Below, piece after piece: positions 55,246-64,000 of a stretch of DNA of 64,000 bases; position 1 is the first letter of the stretch, and each line of letters opens with the position of its first letter. The stretch covers positions 38,550,488 through 38,614,487 of the forward strand of contig OZ024882.1 in assembly GCA_964017185.1 (NCBI GenBank), written 5' to 3'. The notes below the pieces were generated by a model. The model did not search any database and was not told the origin of the DNA. It worked only from the letters and a program-made list of their open reading frames with translations. The stretch is from Rugalucina vietnamica. Its lineage: Eukaryota; Mollusca; Bivalvia; Lucinida; Lucinidae. A program made the translations under genes and the position numbers.

Positions 55246-56112
55246 ATGGATAACGAAAATAGGACAGAAAGAGGAAAGCGGTATCTTGAAAGACAAAGGA
55301 AGGAATTAGATAAACAAAGAGAAGAAATTATGAAACAAATACGAGAAAGAAAGGAACAAAGCAGGATTTCAATACAAAGAGAAATGAGAACAACAAGTAC
55401 ACCAAAGACAATGATAACAGAAAAACAAGTAGATACGGAAGGAGCAATGAACATACTTAGCCCTGTTATGTCAGACAGTAAGAAACAACAATCACTAACA
55501 AAAACAAGTTTGCATCCAAATGCAAAAGATGACGTAGAAGAACGTCACAGTCAAGACTTAGGAAGTCTTGAAAGTGCTAGTACAGCACATTCAGATGTCA
55601 GTAGGGCATCATTTGGGATAGCCAGACTACTGGAGGACATAGACAAATACAAACAAGTAAATGAATGTCCTGATCCTAATGTTCTACAACAACAGAAATC
55701 ACTTGAGCCAACAAGTGTTGCTTCACTGACACAAGAGACAGTTGCAATAAACACTGTCACACAGACAAGAACAATAACTTTGATGTCAGATAGACAGTCA
55801 AATGTCAGTAGAAGACAGAGACAAATAGACACACAGACGGACAGTAAAACACAAAGTGCTGTACCCCAGAGTCATACCACTGTTCATACTTCCAATGTAT
55901 TGACATCTGCTATGGCAGTCTCAGATCAAAGGGTTGATGCTGAGCATGTCGTTACTGAAGATCAATTGCCGCAAATGCCAGTAGGGCATACAGGGCATAT
56001 TGGTCGTGTATTGCTTCAGGACACAATACACATGCCAGGAGTGAATATAGAGCATCCTGGCCATGTAAGTCCGCTGGGTAAAACAGTTGCAAACGTTAGT
56101 GTCAACATGTAA
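55246..56112 (+). CDS. Unidentified 288-codon ORF running into the satellite
   Basis: The start codon follows an A-rich leader. Residues 1-45 form a charged, probably coiled-coil helix (ERGKRYLERQRKELDKQREE). The rest is Ser/Thr/Gln-rich with no recognised domain (SRRQRQIDTQTDSKTQSAVP, GHTGHIGRVLLQD). The last 11 codons (KTVANVSVNM, stop) are satellite sequence, so the natural C-terminus is missing. It could be a truncated host gene or the gag-like start of a retroelement cut off by the array. I see no domain or long terminal repeat that decides between them. Confidence 0.5.
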   Translation: MDNENRTERGKRYLERQRKELDKQREEIMKQIRERKEQSRISIQREMRTTSTPKTMITEKQVDTEGAMNILSPVMSDSKKQQSLTKTSLHPNAKDDVEERHSQDLGSLESASTAHSDVSRASFGIARLLEDIDKYKQVNECPDPNVLQQQKSLEPTSVASLTQETVAINTVTQTRTITLMSDRQSNVSRRQRQIDTQTDSKTQSAVPQSHTTVHTSNVLTSAMAVSDQRVDAEHVVTEDQLPQMPVGHTGHIGRVLLQDTIHMPGVNIEHPGHVSPLGKTVANVSVNM

Positions 56113-59100
56113 GCACTAACCGTTACAGTTGCAACCTTTAATGACAAGACGTTAACATGGAGGGTTAGTGGCAACACGTTAAAGCTAAGCGTTGCAGTTG
56201 CAAACGTTAGTGTCAACATGTAAGCACTAACCGTTGCAGTTGCAACCTTTAAAGGCAACACGTTAACATTAAGCATTGCTGTTGCAAGCGTTAGTGGCAA
56301 CACGTTAAAACTAAGCGTTGCAGTTGCAACCGTTAATGACAACACGTTAACACTAAGCATTGCGGTTACAATTGCTTAAAACTAAGCGTTGCAGTTACAA
56401 CCTTTAGTGTCAACATTATTAGTGTAGCATTTGCTTACGTTACGTTAGTGTCAACATTATAAGTGTAGCATTTGCTTACGTTAATTTCAACACGTTAACC
56501 CGTTGCAACCGTTTATGTCAACATGTTAACACTTAGCATTGCAGTTGCAACCGTTAGTGTCAACATGTTTACACTAAGCGTTGCAGTTGCAACCGTTAAT
56601 GACAACACGTTAACACTAAGCATTGCGGTTACAATGCGTTAAAACTAAGCGTTGTAGTTTAAACCGTTAATGACAACACGTAAACATTTGTAACCATTAA
56701 AACCATGCCAACACGTTAATACTAAGCGTTGTAGTTATAACCGTTAATTGCAACACGTTAGCACTAAGCATTAGATTTGCAACCGTTAATACCGTGGCAA
56801 CACGTTAAAACTAAGCGTTGCAGTAAAAACCGTTAATGTCAACACGTTAAAACTAAGCGTTGTAGTTATAACCTTTAATTGCAACAAGTTAGCACAAAGC
56901 ATTGGATTTGCAACCGTTAATACCGTGGCAACATGTTAAAACTAAGCGTTGCAGTTAAAACCGTCAATGACAACACGTAAATACTAAGCTTTGCATTTGC
57001 AATCGTTAAAACCGTGTCAATACGTTAAAACTAAGCGTTGTAGTTAAAACCGTAAATGGAAACAGTAAACACTAAGCTTTGCATTTGCAACCGTTAAAAC
57101 AGTTGCAAACGTTAGTGTCAACATGTAAGCACTAACCGTTACAGTTGCAACCTTTAATGGCAAGACGTTAACATTAAGCGTTAGTGGCAACACGTTAAAG
57201 CTAAGCGTTGCAGTTGCAAACGTTAGTGTCAACATGTAAGCACTAACCGTTGAAGTTGCAACCTTTAAAGCGCATTGCGGTTACAATGCGTTAAAACTAA
57301 GCGTTGTAGTTAAAACCGTTAATGACACCACGTAAACACTAAGCTTTGCATTTGCAACCATTTAAACCATGTCAACACGTTAAAACTAAGCATTGTAGTT
57401 ATAACCGTTAATTGCAACACATTAGCACTATGCATTGGATTTGCAACCGTTAATACCGTGGCAACACGTTAAAACTAAGCGTTGCAGTTAAAACCGTTAA
57501 TGACAACACGTCAACACTAAGCTTTGCATTTGCAACTATTAAAACCATGTCAACACGTTAAAACTAAGCGTTGTAGTTAAAACCGTTAATGGCAACACGT
57601 AAACACTAAGCTTTGCATTTGCAACCGTTAAAACAGTTGCAAACGTTAGTGTCAACATGTAAGCACTAACCGTTACAGTTGCAACCTTTAATGGCAACAC
57701 GTTAACATTAAGCGTTAGTGGCAACACGTTAAAGCTAGGCGTTGCAGTTGCAAACGTTAGTGTCAACATGTAAGCATTAACCGTTGCAGTTGCAACCTTT
57801 AAAGGCAACACGTTAACATTAAGCATTGCAGTTGCAAGCGTTAGTGGCACTAAGCATTGGATTTGCAACCGTTAATACCGTGGCAACATGTAAAAACTAA
57901 GCGTTGCAGTTAAAACCGTTAATGACAACACGTAAGCTGCTTTGCATTTGCAACCGTTAAAACCGTGTCAACACGTTGAAACTAAGCGTTGTAGTTAAAA
58001 CCGTTAATGGCAACACGTAAACACTAAGCTTTGCATTTGCAACCGTCAAAACAGTTGCAAACGTTAGTGTCAACATGGAAGCACTAACCGTTACAGTTGC
58101 AACCTTTAATGGCAACACGTTAACATTAAGCATTGCAGTTGCAAGCGTTAGTGGCAACACGTTAAAACTAAGCGTTGCAGTTACAACCGTTAGTTTCAAC
58201 ATTACAGTAAGTGTAGCATTTGCTTACGTTAATTTCAACACGTTAACACGTTGCAACCGTTTATGTCAACATGTTAACACTTAGCATTGCAGTTGCAACC
58301 ATTAGTGTCAACATGTTTACACTAAGCGTTGCAGTTGCAACCGTTAATTACAACACGTTAACACTAAGCATTGCGGTTACAATGCGTTAAAACTAAGCGT
58401 TGTAGTTAAAACCGTTAATGACAACACGTAAACACTAAGCTTTGCAGTTGCAACCATTAAAACCATGTCAACACGTTAAAACGAAGCGTTGTAGTTACGT
58501 TAACACTAAGCATTGCGGTTACAATGCGTTAAAACTAAGCATTGTAGTTAAAACCGTTAATGACAACACGTAAACACTAAGCTTTGCATTTGCAACCATT
58601 AAAACCATGTCAACACGTGAAAACTAAGCGTTGTAGTTATAACCGTTAATTGCAACACGTTAGCAATAAGCATTGGATTTGCAACCGTTAATACCGTGGC
58701 AACACGTTAAAACTAAGCGTTGCAGTTGCAACCGTTAATGACAACACGTAAACACTAAGCTTTACATTTGCAACCATTAAAACCATGTCAACACGTTAAA
58801 ACTAAGCGTTGTAGTTATAACCGTTAATTGCAACACGTTAGCACTAAGCATTGGATTTGCAACCGTTAATACCGTGGCAATACGTTAAAACTAAGCGTTG
58901 CAGTTAAAACCGTTAATGACAACACGTAAACACTAAGCTTTGCATTTGCAACCGTTAAAACGGTTGCAAACGTTAGTGTCAACATGTAAGCACTAACAGT
59001 TACAGTTGCAACCTTTAATGGCAACGCGCTAACATTAAGCGTTAGTGGCAACACGTTAAAGCTAAGCGTTGCAGTTGCAAACGTTAGTGTCAACATGTAA

Positions 59101-62100
59101 GCACTAACCGTTACAGTTGCAACCTTTAATGGCAACACGTTAACATTAAGCGTTAGTGGCAACACGTTAAAGCTAAGCGTTGCAGTTGCAAACGTTAGTG
59201 TCAACATGTAAGCACTAACTGTTGCAGTTGCAACCTTTAAAGGCAACACGTTAACATTAAGCATTGCAGTTGCAAGCGTTAGTGGCAACACGTTAAAACC
59301 GTTACAACCGTTAGTTTCAACATTACAGTAAGTGTAGCATTTGCTTACGTTAATTTCAACACAACACGTTGCAACCGTTTATGTCAACATGTTAACACTT
59401 AGCATTGCAGTTGCAACCGTTAGTGTCAACATGTTTACACTAAGCGTTGCAGTTGCAACCGTTAATAACAACACGTTAACACTAAGCATTGCGGTTACAA
59501 TGCGTTAAAACTAAGCGTTGTAGTTAAAACCGTTAATGACAACACGTTAACACGAAGCTTTGCAGTTGCAACCATTAAAACCATGTCAACACGTTAAAAC
59601 TAAGCGTTGTAGTTATAACCCTTAATTGCAACACGTTAGCACTAAGAATTGGATTTGCAACCGTTAATACCGTGGCAACATGTTAAAACTAAGCGTTGCA
59701 GTTAAAACCGTTAATGCCAACACGTAAACACTAAGCTTTGCATTTGCAACCGTTAAAACCGTGTCAACACGTTAAAACTAAGCGTTGTAGTTAAAACCGT
59801 TAATGGCAACACGTAAACACTAGCCTTTGCATTTGCAACCGTTAAAACAGTTGCAAACGTTAGTGTCAACATTTAAGCACTAACCGTTACAGTTGCAACC
59901 TTTAATGGCAACACGTTAACATTAAGCGTTAGTGGTAACACGTTAAAGCTAAGCGTTGCAGTTGCAAACGTTAGTGTCAACATGTAAGCACTAACCGTTG
60001 CAGTTACAACCTTTAAAGGCAACACGTTAACATTAGGCAATGCAGTTGGAAGCGTTAGTGGCAACACGTTAAAACTAAGCGTTGTAGTTATAACCGTTAA
60101 TTGCAACACGTTAGCACTAAGCATTGGATTTGCATCCGTTAATACCGTGGCAACATGTTAAAACTAAGCGTTGTAGTTAAAACCGTTAATGGCAACACGT
60201 AAACACTAAGCTTTGCATTTGCAACCGTTAAAACAGTTGCAAACGTTAGTGTCAACATGTAAGCACTAACCGTTACAGTTGCAACATTTAATGGCAACAC
60301 GTTAACATTAAGCGTTAGTGGCAACACGTTAAAGCTAAGCGTTGCAGTTGCAAACGTTAGTGTCAACATGTAAGCACTAACCGTTGCAGTTACAACCTTT
60401 AAAGGCAACACATTAACATTAAGCATTGCAGTTGCAAGCGTTAGTGGCAACACGTTAAAACTAAGCGTTGCAGATACAATCGTAAGTGTCAACATTATAA
60501 CAGTAAGTGTAGCATTTGCTTACGTTAATTTCAACACGTTAAACACGTTGCAACCGTTTATGTCAACATGTTAACACTTAGCATTGCAGTTGCAAGCGTT
60601 AGTTACAACCGTTAGTGTCAACATTACAGTAAGTGTACAATTCGTTTACATTAATTTCAACACGTAAACTAAGCGTTGTAGTTATTGCAACACGTTAGCA
60701 CTAAGCACTAAGCATTGGATTTGCAACCATTAATACCGTGGCAACACGTTAAAACTAAGCGTTGCAGTTAAAACCGTTAATGACAACACGTAAACACTAA
60801 GCTTTGCATTTGCAACCATTAAAACCATGTCAACACGTTAAAACTAAGCGTTGTACTTATAACCGTTAATTGCAACACGTTAGCACTAAGCATTGGATTT
60901 GCAACAGTTAATACCGTTGCAACATGTTAAAACTAAGCGTTGCAGTTAAAACCGTTAATGACAACACGTAAACACTAAGCTTTGAACCGTTAAAACCGTG
61001 TCAACACGTTAAAACTAAGCGTTGTAGTTAAAACCGTTAATGGCAACACGTAAACACTAAGCTTTGCATTTGCAACCGTTAAAACAGTTGCAAACGTTAG
61101 TGTCAACATGTAAGCACTAACCGTTACAGTTGCAACCTTTAATGGCAACACGTTAACATTAAGCGTTAGGGGCAACACGTTATAGCTAAGCGTTGCAGTT
61201 GCAAACATTAGTGTCAACATGTAAGCACTAACCGTTGCAGTTACAACCTTTAAAGGCAACACATTAACATTAAGCATTGCAGTTGCAAGCGTTAGTGGCA
61301 ACACGTTAAAACTAAGCGTTGCAGTTACAACCGTTAGTTTCAACATTACAGTAAGTGTAGCATTCGCTTACGTTAATTTCAACACGTTAACACGTTGCAA
61401 CCGTTTATGTCAACATGTTAACACTTAGCATTGCAGTTGCAACCATTAGTGTCAACATGTTTACACTAAGCGTTGCAGTTGCAACCGTTAATGACAACAC
61501 GTTAACACTAAGCATTGAGGTTACAATGCGTTAAAACTAAGCGTTGTAGTTAAAACCGTTAATGACAACACGTAAACACTAAGCTTTGCATTTGCAACCA
61601 TTAAAACCATGTCAACACGTTAAAACTAAGCGTTGTAGTTATAACCGTTAATTGCAACACGTTAGCAATAAGCATTGGATTTGCAACCGTTAATACCGTG
61701 GCAACATGCAGTTAAAACCGTTAATGACAACACGTAAACACTAAGCTTAGCATTTGCAACCGTTAAAACCGTGTCAACACGTTGAAACTAAGCGTTGTAG
61801 TTAAAACCGTTAATGGCAACACGTAAACACTAAGCTTTGCATTTGCAACCGTTAAAACAGTTGCAAACGTTAGTGTCAACATGTAAGCACTAACCGTTAC
61901 AGTTGCAACCTTTAATGGCAACACGTTAACATTAAGCGTTAGTGGCAACACGTTAAAGCTAAGCGTTGCAGTTGCAAACGTTAGTGTCAACATGTAAGCA
62001 CTAACCGTTGCAGTTACAACCTTTAAAGGCAACACGTTAACATTAAGCAATGCAGTTGCAAGCGTTAGTGGCAACACGTTAATTTTAACTAAGCGTTGCA

Positions 62101-64000
62101 GTTACAACCGTTAGTGTCCACATTATAACAGTAAGTGTAGCATTTGCTTACGTTAATTTCAACACGTTAACACGTTGCAACCGTTTATGTCAACACTTAG
62201 CATTGCAGTTACAACCGTTAGTGTCAACATGTTTACACTAAACGTTGCAGTTGCAACCGTCAATGACAACACGTAGACACTAAGCTTTGCATTTGCAACC
62301 ATTAAAACCATGTCAACACGTTAAAACTAAGCGTTGTAGTTATAACCGTTAATTGCAACACGTTAGCACTAAGCATTGGATTTGCAACCGTTAATACCGT
62401 GGCAACACGTTAAAACTAAGCGTTGCAGTTAAAACCGTTAATGACAACACGTAAACACTAAGCTTTGCATTTGCAACCATTAAAACCATGTCAACACGTT
62501 AAAACTAACCGTTAATTGCAACAAGTTAGCACTAAGCATTGGATTTGCAACCGATAATACTGTGGCAACATGTTAAAACTAAGCGTTGCAGTTAAAACCG
62601 TTAATGACAACACGTAAACACTAAGCTTTGCATTTGCAACCGTTAAAACCGTGTCAACACGCTAAAACTAAGCGTTGTAGTTAAAACCGTTAATGGCAAC
62701 ACGTAAACACTAAGCTTTGCAATTGCAACCGTTAAAACAGTTGCAAACGTTAGTGTCAACATGTAAGAACTTACCGTTACAGTTGCAACCTTTAATGGCA
62801 AGACGTTAACATTAAGCGTTAGTGGCAACACGTTAAAGCTAAGCGTTGCAGTTGCAAACGTTAGTGTCAACATGTAAGCACTAACCGTTGCAGTTGCAAC
62901 CTTTAAAGGCAACACGTTAACATTAAGCATTGCAGTTGCAAGCGTTGGTGGCAACACGTTAAAACTAAGCGTTGCAGTTACAATCGTTAGTGTCAACATT
63001 ATAACAGTAAGTGTAGCATTTGCTTACGTTACTTTCAACACGTTAACACGTTGCAACCGTTTATGTCAACACTTAACTTAGCATTGCAGTTGCAACCGTT
63101 AGTGTTGCAGTTGCAACCGTTAATGACAACACGTAAACACTAAGCTTTGCATTTGCAACCATTAAAACCATGTCAACACGTTAAAACTAAGCGTTGTAGT
63201 TATAACCGTTAATTGCAACACGTTTGCACTAAGCATTGGATTTGCAACCGTTAATACCGTGGCAACACGTTAAAACTAAGCGTTGCAGTTGCAACCGTTA
63301 ATGACAACAAGTAAACACTAAGCTTTACATTTGCAACCATTAAAACCATGTCAACACGTTAAAACTAAGCGTTGTAGTTATAACCGTTAATTGCAACACG
63401 TTAGCACTAAGCATTGGATTTGCAACCGTTAATACCGTGGCAACATGTTAAAACTAAGCGTTGCAGTTAAAACCGTTAATGACAACACGTAAACACTAAG
63501 CTTAGCATCTGCAACCGTTAAAACCGTGTCAACACGTTGAAACTAAGCGTTGTAGTTAAAACCGTTAATGGCAACACGTAAACACTAAGCTTTGCATTTG
63601 CAACCGTTAAAACAGTTGCAAACGTTAGTGTCAACATGTAAGCACTAACAGTTACAGTTGCAACCTTTAATGGCAACACGCTAACATTAAGCGTTAGTGG
63701 CAACACGTTAAAGCTAAGCGTTGCAGTTGCAAACGTTAGTGTCAACATGTAAGCACTAACCGTTACAGTTGCAACCTTTAATTGCAACACGTTAACATTA
63801 AGCGTTAGTGGCAACACGTTAAAGCTAAGCGTTGCAGTTGCAAACGTTAGTGTCAACATGTAAGCACTAACCGTTGCAGTTACAACCTTTAAAGGCAACA
63901 CGTTAACATTAAGCAATGCAGTTGCAAGCGTTAGTGGCAACACGTTAAAACTAAGCGTTGCAGTTACAACCGTTAGTGTCCACATTATAACAGTAAGTGT
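56079..64000. repeat. Right satellite array
   Basis: Same 42/47 bp monomers and same orientation as the left array, starting at 'taaaacagttgcaaac'. The part to about 58200 carries rare variants also found at 3790-5490. Beyond 58.5 kb the monomers are more mixed, and long-range repeats are less regular than on the left. Open frames of 80-155 codons on the minus strand follow the 14-residue period and are not genes. It continues beyond the window. Confidence 0.97.

Noticed and set aside
52767-56078. LTR retroelement spanning this region
   Set aside because: The short frame after 52767 and the A-rich ORF at 55246 hint at it, but no long terminal repeat, primer site or enzyme domain could be recognised.
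56016-63985. The same repeated-peptide frames in the right array
   Set aside because: Same explanation as for the left array.

Overview
This is eukaryotic, AT-rich genomic DNA, most likely from a bivalve mollusc. The case rests on spliced genes with gt/ag introns, tRNA-derived SINEs with (caaa)n tails, several short inverted-repeat elements of a kind I associate with bivalve genomes, frequent short 'tacatgta' runs, and a long repeat that opens with 'ttagctcacctgagc' and carries a 'gtccgtccgtcc' tract. No bacterial, organellar or CRISPR features were seen. Layout: (1) 1-24645 is a continuous satellite array. (2) 24646-56078 is a 31.4 kb gene-bearing island. (3) 56079-64000 is the same satellite in the same orientation. 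The satellite monomer is about 42 bp and alternates with a 47 bp variant. Four monomers form a 178 bp unit, and these are organised in higher-order repeats of about 3.3 and 6.8 kb. The many 90-120 aa reading frames in the arrays are by-products of a 42 bp period and are not annotated as genes. Genes in the island: a nine-exon plus-strand gene (27159-39863) encodes a THAP zinc finger followed by a DDE transposase-like domain with all three acidic residues present. Its splice phases agree throughout, but the end of the THAP motif lies in another frame. A minus-strand gene (exons at 50560-50381, 44747-44526 and 44022-43866) encodes a stand-alone P2X7-type cytoplasmic zinc-binding domain. The last exon of that gene is short and was found by reading the splice sites. 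Upstream of it on the same strand lies the first exon of a Mutator-like transposase protein (51626-51123), with no later exons visible. A 288-codon ORF (55246-56112) runs straight into the right satellite. The THAP-DDE and P2X7-type genes converge, and they share a 20 bp CRE-containing motif upstream of their start codons. Mobile DNA fills the introns: a 3.7 kb PIF/Harbinger-like non-autonomous element with TTA duplications, a cluster of six tRNA-SINEs, several MITEs (three with clear target-site duplications), four 34 bp-period palindrome arrays, an intronic minisatellite that looks derived from a SINE tail, and a CR1-like LINE. The LINE carries a 2A-like NPGP motif ahead of a PHD finger and is itself interrupted by a MITE. 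Its 3' end resembles the tails of three of the SINEs. How the parts relate: nothing indicates an operon-like system. The picture is a small cluster of transposase-derived and zinc-binding genes, perhaps domesticated, embedded in satellite heterochromatin and filled with nested transposons.
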